Positions 55,716 through 64,000 of a stretch of 64,000 nucleotides of DNA are shown here, in pieces. Location: contig NZ_JANZKU010000011.1 of NCBI RefSeq assembly GCF_025642785.1, positions 1 to 64,000 on the forward strand. Direction: 5' to 3'. The stretch is from Pseudomonas sp. RIT-PI-AD (lineage in GTDB: Bacteria > Pseudomonadota > Gammaproteobacteria > Pseudomonadales > Pseudomonadaceae). Both the position numbers and the translations under genes were made by a program. Numbering within the stretch: position 1 is the first letter of the stretch; every line of letters begins with the position of its first letter. The notes below the pieces were generated by a model, which did no database searches, was not told the origin of the DNA, and worked only from the letters and a program-made list of their open reading frames with translations.

Positions 55716-57715
55716 GCGCGCCTTCGACCACGGACCACGCCCTGCCGCGCATGAACCCCCCGGTGTTCTACTGCTCGGCGACCTTCATCCTGCTGTTCGG
55801 CCTGGTGGTGGTGCTCTTCCCGCAGCGCGCCGGCGACTGGCTGCTGCGCGCGCAGACCTGGGCCGCCGACAGCGTCGGCTGGTACTACCTGCTGGCGATG
55901 AGCCTGTACCTGGTCTTCGTGGTGGTCACCGCGCTATCCGGCTACGGCAAGATCAAGCTCGGCGCCGACCACGACGAACCGGAGTTCAGCTACCTGTCCT
56001 GGGCCGGGATGCTGTTCGCCGCCGGGATCAGCATCACCCTGTTCTTCTTCTGCGTCTCCGAGCCCCTCACCCACTTCGCCCTGCCGCCCCAGGGCGAACC
56101 GGGCAGCCGCGACGCCGCGCGCCAGGCGATGCAACTGCTGTTCCTGCATTGGGGCCTGCACGGCTGGGGCGTGTTCGCCTTGGTGGCGATGGCCCTGGCT
56201 TACTTCGCTTACCGGCACAACCTGCCGCTGGCCCTGCGCTCGGCGCTCTACCCGCTGATCGGCAAGCGCATCAACGGCCCGCTCGGCTATGCGGTGGACG
56301 CCTTCGGTATCATCGCCACCATCTTCGGGCTGGGCGCGGACATGGGCTTCGGCGTGCTGCACCTCAACGCCGGCCTCGACTACCTGTTCCACGTGCCGCA
56401 CACCCCCTGGGTGCAGGTGACCCTGATCGCGCTGATGATGGGCGCGGCCATCCTGGTGGCGGTCTCCGGGGTGGAGAAAGGCGTGCGGGTGATGTCCGAC
56501 ATCAACATGCTGCTGGCCTGCGCGCTGCTGCTCTTCGTGCTGTTCGCCGGGCCCACCCAGCACTTGCTCAACACCCTGATCCAGAACCTCGGCGACTACC
56601 TGGGCGCGTTGCCCGTCAAGAGTTTCGACCTCTACGCCTATGACGAGCCCTCCGACTGGCTGGGCAGCTGGACAGTGTTCTATTGGGCCTGGTGGATCGC
56701 CTGGGCCCCCTTCGTCGGGCTGTTCATCGCGCGGATTTCCCGCGGCCGGACGATCCGCGAATTCGTCTTCGGCGTGCTGTTCATCCCCCTCGGCTTCACC
56801 CTGGCGTGGATGTCGATCTTCGGCAACAGCGCCATCGACCAGGTGATTGGCCACGGCTTCGGCGACCTGGCGCGGGTCGCCGTGGAAGAGCCGGCCATGG
56901 CCATCTATCGCCTGCTGGAGACCTACCCCTGGAGCCGCACGGTGATCGGCGTGACGGTCTTCGTCAGCTTCGTGTTCTTCGTCACCTCGGCGGACTCCGG
57001 CACCGTGGTGCTGTCCACCCTCTCCGCCCGCGGCGGCAGCGTCGACGAGGACGGGCCGAAATGGCTGCGGGTGTTCTGGGGCGCGATGACCGCGCTGATC
57101 ACCAGCGGCCTGCTCTTCGCCGGCAGCATCGACGCGCTGAAATCGGCGGTGGTGCTGACCTCGCTGCCGTTCTCGCTGATCCTGCTGCTGATGATGTGGG
57201 GCCTGCACAAGGCCTTCCACCTGGAGTCGCAGCGCCAGCGCGCGCGCCTGCACTCGCCGGCGCCGGTGACCGGGCGCTCCAGCCGGCACAGCGGCGGCTG
57301 GCGCCAGCGCCTCAGCCAGGCCGTGCACTTCCCCTCGCGGGACGAGGTGTACCGCTTCATGGAAAGCCTGTTGCGCCCGGCGATGGAAGACGTCGCCGCG
57401 CAATTCCGCGAGAAAGGCCTGTCGGTGGCCACCAGCCTGGACACCAACAACGCCAGCCTGAGCCTGGAGATCGGCCACGGCGAGGAACACCCCTTCCTCT
57501 ACAAGGTGGTGATGCGCGGCTTCTTCACCCCCTCCTTCGCCATCGCCGGCCTGGCCGCGCGCAACCTCAACAACCGCCGCTACTACCGCGCCGAAGTCCA
57601 CCTCGCCGAAGGCAGCCAGGACTACGATCTGGTGGGCTACAGCAAGGAACAGGTGATCAACGACATCCTCGACCAGTACGAGCGGCACCTGCAGTTCCTG
57701 CATTTGGTGCGGTGA
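55712..57715 (+). CDS. betT: Choline transporter BetT (BCCT family)
   Basis: A 667-residue inner-membrane transporter driven by proton or sodium gradient. Twelve helices are expected in residues 15-500. The BCCT signature is FYWAWWIAWAPFVGLFIARIS and the next segment FGNSAIDQV. The C-terminal soluble part (about 510-667, ending YERHLQFLHLVR) is the osmosensing-type tail of BetT. Choline specificity is inferred from length, tail and the upstream BetI-like operator. Confidence 0.93.
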   Translation: MSAPSTTDHALPRMNPPVFYCSATFILLFGLVVVLFPQRAGDWLLRAQTWAADSVGWYYLLAMSLYLVFVVVTALSGYGKIKLGADHDEPEFSYLSWAGMLFAAGISITLFFFCVSEPLTHFALPPQGEPGSRDAARQAMQLLFLHWGLHGWGVFALVAMALAYFAYRHNLPLALRSALYPLIGKRINGPLGYAVDAFGIIATIFGLGADMGFGVLHLNAGLDYLFHVPHTPWVQVTLIALMMGAAILVAVSGVEKGVRVMSDINMLLACALLLFVLFAGPTQHLLNTLIQNLGDYLGALPVKSFDLYAYDEPSDWLGSWTVFYWAWWIAWAPFVGLFIARISRGRTIREFVFGVLFIPLGFTLAWMSIFGNSAIDQVIGHGFGDLARVAVEEPAMAIYRLLETYPWSRTVIGVTVFVSFVFFVTSADSGTVVLSTLSARGGSVDEDGPKWLRVFWGAMTALITSGLLFAGSIDALKSAVVLTSLPFSLILLLMMWGLHKAFHLESQRQRARLHSPAPVTGRSSRHSGGWRQRLSQAVHFPSRDEVYRFMESLLRPAMEDVAAQFREKGLSVATSLDTNNASLSLEIGHGEEHPFLYKVVMRGFFTPSFAIAGLAARNLNNRRYYRAEVHLAEGSQDYDLVGYSKEQVINDILDQYERHLQFLHLVR

Positions 57716-57854
57716 TGCCATGGGGAGGAGGACGCGTACGCGCCGTCCTCCCCCTGCCTTCCGGAAGCTCACCGCGCTCGAAATGCGAGTGACACCACAG
57801 GATCATTCGTTCTTCTCCGGCATGCTGGCGCTTCCCTGGCAAAGGGAACTCACC

Positions 57855-58677
57855 ATGCTGTTATTCAGACGCAATACACGAGACGCTGACCCCGTAACCG
57901 GAACGGTCGATTGAGTTATCGGCAACAAGTTGACTGTGAAGCTGAATGGCCTGGGGCCCGACAAGAAACACTACCGAGTCACCCGCGACAGCCCGTGCAT
58001 CGATGTGAAACAAAAAGCGGACGAACGTTTCCAGGAACAAACGATCCGCTTCGAGGCCCGAATGGCCTGCCAAGGCGCGCGCATTACGGCCCTCAGTGGC
58101 ACGGGTGAAAAATACCTGACAGGGCTGACATTGAATGTCGTGCCGAAACTGGAGCTCCCACCCTCGAATACCGATGAGGGTGCGCTTGCACGGGTATTGC
58201 TCGCAGAATCGATATCGCCTGGCAACCCTGGTTTCCCAGGCGATAAAGACTCACTTACGGCCATGCTGCTTATTCAGCAGGTTTTCATACAGGATGAATT
58301 TTTCAGATATAAGAGTATTCAACAACCCAAGTTCCAGAACCATTACGGCGTTAATAATGGCGGGCCCAGGCCAAGAGGTGAAAGGATTTGGTTCTTATCC
58401 AAATATTGAACCGCAACAGGCAACCTTGATAGCTGAGATACTGGAAATCGCAAACAATGCCAGCGATAAACGCTACTCTGTATACCGAAAGCATCTCATA
58501 CGCGCCATAGAGGTTTCATCAGGTAAAGAAGTTCGACTCGCTGGAGAGTTTTATGGATGGAGAAAAAAGAATTCTTTTCATCCGGGAGGCGCTTACGAAC
58601 AACCGTATGACTTCGCAGGGCAGACTTTCTATAAACTCAACCCTGCATTTCTGGAGCGTTATAGGAAAACACGTTGA
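57855..58677 (+). pseudogene. Hypothetical gene broken by an in-frame stop and a frameshift
   Basis: ATG at 57855 with AAGGGAACTCACC upstream. After 19 codons the frame meets TGA (57912-57914), then remains protein-like (VIGNKLTVKLNGLG...) to about 58370. There a one-base shift in the GGGCCC run (58362-58370) moves the reading to another frame that continues to the TGA at 58675-58677. Joining NNGGP to GQEVKGFGSYPN gives a smooth protein of about 273 residues. Both lesions together suggest a decaying gene; sequencing error could explain one. It is AT-richer than the backbone. No family is recognised. Confidence 0.6.
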
Positions 58678-59210
58678 TGACTAAGCCCGGCCTCTGTCGT
58701 TTTATCCTATTCTGCATGGCGGCGATCTTTTGCACGCTGCCACACGCAAATGAACTTTTTGGACCATCCATTTTTAGCGGACAATCGGCTCATATCGATA
58801 TTCTTAAAGAACCGCTCTACCTCAATCCTCAGTATGATCTGCAATACCTAGTAGTTCGCATGGGCCACAACCATGAAGACAACCATTTCTGCTTGGTCGG
58901 CTATCGCTGGCCGGATGGCGACCAACAAGTAGCGGTGTATTGGCAGGAAAGCAGAACCATCTATCTCTGGGATGGCCGCCGGGAAATACCCGAGCGCTAT
59001 AGCCGCTACGCATCCTCTTTACTTATGTCCTCCAGCATCAACCTGGATCGTGACGTGGTGGAGCGCCAGGAGGACATGGGCATGGCCACGTACCTACGAT
59101 CCTCCGTGGACGGGACGATAGCGGACTGCAAGGCGCACGGGACCTGGTACCGCGTGGAGCCCTTTGAGCCCCCGAAAGGGGAGGACGAGGATGACGAAGA
59201 CTGGGAATGA
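58677..59210 (+). CDS. Exported hypothetical protein following the broken gene
   Basis: A 177-residue protein. Signal peptide 1-25 (CRFILFCMAAIFCTLPHA). A tryptophan-rich middle (GYRWPDGDQQVAVYWQESRTIYLWDGR) precedes a very acidic tail (KGEDEDDEDWE). Start ATG overlaps the stop of the upstream remnant (TGATG), so the two were coupled. A TTG one codon upstream is also possible. Possible immunity or accessory partner, unproven. Confidence 0.65.
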   Translation: MTKPGLCRFILFCMAAIFCTLPHANELFGPSIFSGQSAHIDILKEPLYLNPQYDLQYLVVRMGHNHEDNHFCLVGYRWPDGDQQVAVYWQESRTIYLWDGRREIPERYSRYASSLLMSSSINLDRDVVERQEDMGMATYLRSSVDGTIADCKAHGTWYRVEPFEPPKGEDEDDEDWE

Positions 59211-59447
59211 GGCCAGCGCGGACCCGATGAGTGCAGGGCGACCACAGCATCGATCGTTCATCTGGAAGTCCGGGCGAGCGCAAGGTCTGCACTGGGACGA
59301 TTGGGCAGGGTGACTATCCTGCCCACTGGGGTGGCGGTCCTGCTGCAACCGACCGCGCGCCTTCTCATCCCCAGCCATCGACCGCGCTGAACTCTGCTGG
59401 CAGCCCATTGCCCACTTCTTACCCAATCGGAAAGAGGAGAACAGGCT

Positions 59448-60566
59448 GTGAGCAATCCCGATACGCAAGGCAAGGTCCGTTACGCCGTCGTCGGCGGCGG
59501 CTGGATTTCCCAGGCGGCGTTCATGCCGGGCGTGGTCCAGACCCGTAACTCGGTGATGACCGCGCTGGTCACCGGGGACCCGCGCAAGGCCAAGGAACTG
59601 GCCGCGCGCTACGGCCTGAAGAGCTACGCCTACGAGGATTACGAGCAATTGCTGGGCTCCGGCGAGATCGACGCGGTGTACGTGGCGACGCCGAATTTCC
59701 TGCATCGGCAGTTCGTGCTGCCGGCGCTGAAAGCAGGCATCCACGTGCTGCTGGAGAAGCCCGCGGAAACCAGCGAGGCGGCGGCGTGGGAAATCGTCGA
59801 GGCGGCACGGGCCTCCCGCGCCAAGCTGATGGTCGCCTACCGCCTGCATCACGAGCCGGGCATGCTGGAAATCATCGAGCGGGTGCATGCCGGCGAATTC
59901 GGCGAGCCGCGCCTGTTCACCTCCACCTTCACCCAGCACGTGGAGGCGCGCAATCATCGGGCGCAGAACGGTTTCTGGGCCGGCCCGGCGGCGGACATGG
60001 GCCCCTACCCGATCAACGCGGTGCGCAACCTGTTCGCCGCCGAGCCCATCGAAGTCCACGCCGTGGGGGTGCGCACCCCGGGCGAGCCCTTCAACTTCCA
60101 TGACACCCTGACCGTGACCCTGCGCTTTCCCGAAGAGCGCCTGGCCACCTTCACCCTCAGCTATGCCGTGCCGGGCACCGAGCGCTTCCAACTGATCGGC
60201 CGCGAAGGCGAGGTGGAGGCCTCGCCCTGCTACGGTTTCGGCCCGGGGACCGCGATCAGCTACCGCACCACCCTGGGCGAGCGGCAGGAGGAGCGCAAGC
60301 ATCCGGTGGTGGACCAGTTCGCCGGCGAAACCGACTATTTCTCCAGTTGCATCCTCGAAGGCCGCGACCCCGAGGCCGACGCCGAGGAAGGCTGGCTCGA
60401 CGTGCGGGTCATCGCCGCCATCCAGCGCGCCCTGGAAAGCGGCCAGCCGCAGCACCTGGAACCCTACACCCGCAGCAAGCGGCCCACGCGCGCCGAGCAG
60501 GTCCGCCACTATCCCCAGGGCGAGGTGCCGCCCTTCGTGGATGCCGATTCCCCCGTCGCGGAGTGA
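59448..60566 (+). CDS. Gfo/Idh/MocA family oxidoreductase, GTG start
   Basis: A 372-residue NAD(P)-dependent dehydrogenase, of the type acting on sugars or related alcohols. The N-terminal Rossmann motif GGGWISQAAFMPG (about 14-26) and conserved LLEKPAETS with the EKP lysine are present. The GTG at 59448 is preceded by AGAGGAGA at 8 bases. It converges with the pseudouridine synthase gene, ending only 3 bases from it. Substrate unknown. Confidence 0.9.
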   Translation: MSNPDTQGKVRYAVVGGGWISQAAFMPGVVQTRNSVMTALVTGDPRKAKELAARYGLKSYAYEDYEQLLGSGEIDAVYVATPNFLHRQFVLPALKAGIHVLLEKPAETSEAAAWEIVEAARASRAKLMVAYRLHHEPGMLEIIERVHAGEFGEPRLFTSTFTQHVEARNHRAQNGFWAGPAADMGPYPINAVRNLFAAEPIEVHAVGVRTPGEPFNFHDTLTVTLRFPEERLATFTLSYAVPGTERFQLIGREGEVEASPCYGFGPGTAISYRTTLGERQEERKHPVVDQFAGETDYFSSCILEGRDPEADAEEGWLDVRVIAAIQRALESGQPQHLEPYTRSKRPTRAEQVRHYPQGEVPPFVDADSPVAE

Positions 60567-60569
60567 ACC

Positions 60570-61469
60570 TCAGGGGTCGAGGGTAAGGCCGCTGTCGAAA
60601 TGCCGGCGGCGCCCGTCCAGCGGGTCGACGAAGGTCAGGCTGCGCGCCAGTAGCTTGAGCGGATGCCGGTAGTCGTCGGTTTCGCGCAGGTGGCGTTCGA
60701 GCAGGCGCGGGTAGAAAGGATCGCCGCAAATAGGCGCGCCGAGGGCCGCCATGTGCACCCGCAACTGGTGCTTGCGCCCGCTGACCGGATGCAGGCGGTA
60801 GTGCCAGAACGCGCCCTGGCGGGCCTTCACCTCGATGAGCGTCTCGCTGTTGGGCTCGCCGCTGGCCTCGGTCATGCGGAAAAAGGGCTCGCCAGGCACC
60901 AGCCGCGAGCGGTGCCGATAGGGGAAATCCAGTTCCGGCAAGGCCGGGGCGATGGCCTCGTAGGTCTTGTCGATGCGCCGCTCGCGGAACAGCGCTTGGT
61001 AGGCATCGCGGCTGGCCGGGTCGACGGAGAACAGCACCAGCCCGGCGGTGAGGCGATCGATGCGATGGATCGGCACCAGGTGCGGGTTGTCCAGGCGTCG
61101 CATCAGCCGCGCCAGCAGGGTCTGTTCCACATAGCTCCCCGAGGGCATGACAGGCAGGAAGTGCGGCTTGTCCACCACCAGCAAATGCGCGTCCAGATGC
61201 AGCACGCGCTCGTCGAACGGGATCGGCGCTTCCTCGTCCACCTCGCGGAAATAGTGGATGCGCAGGCCCACCTTGTAGGGATGGTCGGCGGCCAACGCCA
61301 TGCCCTGGGCATCCAGCACCCGCCCGCGCGCGAAGCGGTCCAGCCAGCGCGCGCGGGAGATCGCCGGGAAGTGGGCGCACAGGCACTCCAGCAGGGTCGT
61401 CCACTCGCCCTGGGGCAAGTGCAGGGTGCTGGCACCGGCGGGCCGCGCGAAGGGAGGCGAAGCGGTCAT
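60570..61469 (-). CDS. RluA-family pseudouridine synthase
   Basis: A 299-residue enzyme converting uridine to pseudouridine in RNA. The catalytic Asp138 is in HRIDRLTAGL (canonical HRLDxxTSG). LTVVDKP-like LLVVDKPHFLPV and the RKHQLRVHMAALGAPICGDPFY C-terminal signature are present. Target RNA not assigned. The N-terminal part carries an S4-like region (RFARGRVLDAQG). Confidence 0.92.
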   Translation of the reverse strand: MTASPPFARPAGASTLHLPQGEWTTLLECLCAHFPAISRARWLDRFARGRVLDAQGMALAADHPYKVGLRIHYFREVDEEAPIPFDERVLHLDAHLLVVDKPHFLPVMPSGSYVEQTLLARLMRRLDNPHLVPIHRIDRLTAGLVLFSVDPASRDAYQALFRERRIDKTYEAIAPALPELDFPYRHRSRLVPGEPFFRMTEASGEPNSETLIEVKARQGAFWHYRLHPVSGRKHQLRVHMAALGAPICGDPFYPRLLERHLRETDDYRHPLKLLARSLTFVDPLDGRRRHFDSGLTLDP

Positions 61470-61600
61470 GGCGATCTCGGGGCGCTCGGGCGTCGAAAGC
61501 CGCCATTAGGCCGCAGCCGGCGCGCAGGGTCAAAAGCGCAGGCGACGCCGCCGCCTCGGGCTGATAGGGTTGAAACCTTCGGAATCCTCGAGGAGGCACC

Positions 61601-61942
61601 ATGACATTCAAGGTCATCCCGCTGGGCTATGTACTGTTCGCAGCCCTGTTGAGCGGCTGTGGCAGCACGCCGGAAGCCCCTTCCCCCGACGAACCGGACG
61701 CCCGCGCGCACGCCACCGACCTGCCGTTGCCGAGCAGCGCCGGATGCGACTCCGCGATCGGCGACGCGCTGGTGGGCAAGGCCGCCGATGCGGCGCTGCT
61801 GGAGCAAGTGCGCCAGCGTTCCGGGGCGCGCACCCTGCGGGTCCTGCGCCCCCACGACGTGATCACCCTGGAGTACGACTCCCAGCGGCTGAACCTCGAG
61901 ACCGACGAGGGCGGTACCATCCAGCGCGCCTACTGCGGCTGA
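61601..61942 (+). CDS. I78-family peptidase inhibitor lipoprotein
   Basis: A 113-residue lipoprotein. Lipobox LLSGC (Cys20), then an I78-inhibitor-like domain (CDSAIGDALVGKAAD...ARTLRVLRPHDVITLEYDSQRLNLETDEGG). The family includes inhibitors of serine peptidases, but many members are unproven. GGAGGCACC precedes the ATG. Confidence 0.85.
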   Translation: MTFKVIPLGYVLFAALLSGCGSTPEAPSPDEPDARAHATDLPLPSSAGCDSAIGDALVGKAADAALLEQVRQRSGARTLRVLRPHDVITLEYDSQRLNLETDEGGTIQRAYCG

Positions 61943-62138
61943 GCGTCGCATGGGGGTACCCGGCGAGCCCGTCGCGGCTCGACCCGGGTCGTGAAAACCA
62001 CACCGGGCGCGGCCTGCGCCGGCCTCGACGTTGGCCACTGGCGGAATCCAGGCGCTACACTGAGTCCGCCTCGCCTCCGGCATGGGTGCCGGGGCGCGGC
62101 GAGGCTTTCCACTCGCCATCTGCCACGCGGGCTTTTTC

Positions 62139-64000
62139 ATGGATGAATTCGATTTTCTGCCTGCCCGGAGCCGGATCACGGCTTCGCTCCGCGCCCGGGA
62201 CTGGGCCGCTTCGCCCCTCGGGCCCCCCGCGCGCTGGCCGGCCGTGCTGCGCGCCACGCTGGCGTCGATGCTCGACGCCGCCCGGCCGCTGTCCCTGGCG
62301 TTCGGCGAACAGCGCTGGTTTTTCTGCAACGACGCTTACCTGCCCCTGCTCGACCAGGACCTCGAAGAAGCCCTCGGGCAGCCGCTGGCGCGGGTCCGCG
62401 CGCACCCCTGGCACGAGGTCGAACCGCCGGCGGCCGACCGCTGCGGCGAACCGGGCCATGAAACGCGGGACCTCAGGCGCAGGGTGATCCGCGATGGCCG
62501 CAGCGAAGAAAGCTGGTGGTCGTCCTGCTATTCGTCCCTGCGCGACGAACGCGGCGTCGCCGTCGGCCTGCTCTGCGCCACCCACGAGACCAGCGCCGGG
62601 GTTCGCGCCCTGGCCGCCCTCGCGGGGCAGCCGGCCGGGGACGATGCCGAGGAGCGCGACCGGGTCTGGGGCATTTCCCGCGACCTGTACCTGGTGTGCG
62701 GCTTCGACGGCTACCTGCGCAGCGCCAATCCGTCGTGGACGCGGGAAATGGGCTACGGGCCGACGGACCTCGTCGGCAGGCGCTTCGACGAACTGGTGCA
62801 CCCGGACGACCGGGACGCGACCCTGGCCGAGGTGAAGCGCCTGATCCGCCGCGACAGCCAGGACGACTTCCAGGTCCGGGTGCGCCGCGCCGACGGCGGC
62901 TACCGCTGGTACAGCTGGACCTGCACCCCGGAGCAAGACCTGTTCTACGCCTCCGGGCGGGACATCCAGCGGCGCCGGGAACTGGAGGACCTGCTGCGGC
63001 AAAGCCAGAAGATGGAAGCCATCGGCCAGCTCACCGGCGGCATCGCCCACGATTTCAACAATTTGCTCACCGGCATCAGCGGTTCCCTGGAACTGCTGCG
63101 ACGGCGCCTCGACAACGGCCAGCGGGACGACCTGGAGCGCTACATCGGCATGGCCCTCAGCGCCACCCAGCGCGCCGCCTCGCTGACCCACCGCCTGCTG
63201 ACCTTCGCCCGCAAGCAGGCGCTGTGCCTGGGCGCGGTGGACCTCAACGCGGTGGTCGCCGACATGGAGGAACTGCTGCGGCGCACCCTCGGCGAGAAGG
63301 TCGTGCTGGAGTACCGGCTGGGCCCCGCCATCTGGCCGGCCAACACCGACGCCAACCAGTTGGAAAGCGCCCTGCTCAACCTCTCGATCAACGCCCGCGA
63401 CGCCATGCCCGACGGCGGCCGGCTGACCATCGAGACGCGCAACCTGAGCCTCGACGCGGCCGGCGCCGGCCAGGCGGCGGACATGGCGCCGGGGGACTAC
63501 GTGGTCCTCAGCGTCACCGACAGCGGCACCGGCATCCCGGCGGAACTGCTCGACAAGGTCTTCGACCCCTTCTTCACCACCAAGCCCATCGGCCAGGGCA
63601 CCGGGCTCGGCCTGCCGATGATCTACGGGTACGCCAAGCAGTCCGGCGGCCACGTCAGCATCGTCTCGGACACCCAGCGCGGCACCTGCGTGCGCCTCTA
63701 CCTGCCGCGACACCTGGAGCGAGCCGACGACGCCCAGGTCGAGGGCCCGCCGGAGCAGGCGTCGCCGCGGCCGGTGCGGGGCGAGCGCATCCTGGTGGTC
63801 GAGGACGACCACGCGATCCGCGCGCTGCTGCTGGAAGCCCTCAGCGAACGCGGCTATCGGGTGCTGGAGGCGGCCGATGCCGGGGCCGGCCGACAGTGGC
63901 TGGAGTCCGCGGAGAAGCTCGACCTATTGGTCACCGACATCGGCCTGCCGGGCCTCGGCGGCGACGAACTGGCCGCCCTCGGCCGGCGCGCGCGACCGGG
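62139..64000 (+). CDS. PAS-containing hybrid sensor histidine kinase, 3' end outside window
   Basis: 620 residues are in the window. Residues about 20-160 are a non-catalytic PAS-like sensor ([23 protein letters not shown]), residues about 180-290 a PAS/PAC with [17 protein letters not shown], then HisKA with [11 protein letters not shown] (His304), HATPase with [36 protein letters not shown] and GTGLGLPM. A receiver follows (RILVVEDD), with Asp600 in [10 protein letters not shown]. The protein runs off the window and may have further domains. The ATG lies in GCTTTTTCATGG, without a strong ribosome site. No membrane segment is seen, so probably soluble. Confidence 0.88.
   Translation, partial: MDEFDFLPARSRITASLRARDWAASPLGPPARWPAVLRATLASMLDAARPLSLAFGEQRWFFCNDAYLPLLDQDLEEALGQPLARVRAHPWHEVEPPAADRCGEPGHETRDLRRRVIRDGRSEESWWSSCYSSLRDERGVAVGLLCATHETSAGVRALAALAGQPAGDDAEERDRVWGISRDLYLVCGFDGYLRSANPSWTREMGYGPTDLVGRRFDELVHPDDRDATLAEVKRLIRRDSQDDFQVRVRRADGGYRWYSWTCTPEQDLFYASGRDIQRRRELEDLLRQSQKMEAIGQLTGGIAHDFNNLLTGISGSLELLRRRLDNGQRDDLERYIGMALSATQRAASLTHRLLTFARKQALCLGAVDLNAVVADMEELLRRTLGEKVVLEYRLGPAIWPANTDANQLESALLNLSINARDAMPDGGRLTIETRNLSLDAAGAGQAADMAPGDYVVLSVTDSGTGIPAELLDKVFDPFFTTKPIGQGTGLGLPMIYGYAKQSGGHVSIVSDTQRGTCVRLYLPRHLERADDAQVEGPPEQASPRPVRGERILVVEDDHAIRALLLEALSERGYRVLEAADAGAGRQWLESAEKLDLLVTDIGLPGLGGDELAALGRRARP

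Noticed and set aside
57727-57751. GGAGGAC...GTCCTCC hairpin after betT as terminator
   Set aside because: The inverted repeat is real but no T-run follows; left unannotated.

Overview
The window is high-GC chromosomal DNA from a Pseudomonas close to the P. aeruginosa group, for example the P. nitroreducens/P. citronellolis side; the species is inferred. Several blocks match known PAO1 gene sets: ilvD, pfpI, mutM, ggt, fdx, coaD, GMC oxidoreductase and aldehyde dehydrogenase (about PA0353-PA0366), creBCD (PA0463-0465), fiuIRA (PA0470-0472) and glcB with an acetyltransferase (PA0482-0483). Here they are joined in a different arrangement, so the backbone is shared but shuffled. No rRNA, tRNA, CRISPR array, transposase or integrase was seen.

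Layout. 1-3.6 kb: a (coniferyl-type) aldehyde dehydrogenase, a Tat lipoprotein and a GMC oxidoreductase, probably one alcohol/aldehyde oxidation unit. 3.8-12.7 kb: housekeeping genes (coaD, ferredoxin, ggt, mutM, HDOD protein, PfpI, acetyl-CoA hydrolase/transferase, an RlmI-like methyltransferase). 12.7-16.5 kb: palindromic repeats, a secreted phosphatase/phosphodiesterase fused to four hemopexin-like repeats, and small or decayed ORFs. 16.8-22.0 kb: ilvD, a 232-bp tandem repeat, a DUF924 gene, and a divergent aldo/keto reductase-LysR pair. 22.0-27.5 kb: an AT-richer accessory island with a PIN-domain protein, an ORC/STAND-like ATPase and a DUF4062 protein, all on the minus strand. This is the best candidate for an undescribed (probably defence) system.

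27.8-35.1 kb: sstT, an FKBP, a UvrD-like helicase, a methyltransferase, a YfcE-like phosphoesterase, gloA, a GcvR-like ACT protein and a GNAT. 35.1-41.2 kb: glcB behind a TGTAGT-N14-ACTACA operator-like repeat, a degenerate receiver protein, and a coupled cNMP/CBS/DUF294 plus DnaQ-type exonuclease pair. 41.4-48.4 kb: a FecI/FecR/TonB-receptor iron-siderophore system with a PepSY protein and accessories, then a beta-propeller lyase-like protein and a GST. 48.5-54.4 kb: creBCD with a small membrane protein, a retropepsin-like protein and an HD-GYP protein. 54.6-64 kb: an acyltransferase, betT with a putative BetI operator, a decayed two-gene locus, an oxidoreductase, a pseudouridine synthase, an I78 inhibitor lipoprotein and a hybrid sensor kinase cut by the window end.

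Most transcription units are one to three genes long. Clear translational coupling (ATGA or TGATG overlaps) occurs in fecI/fecR, DUF294/DnaQ, PepSY/small membrane protein, and the remnant pair at 57.9-59.2 kb.
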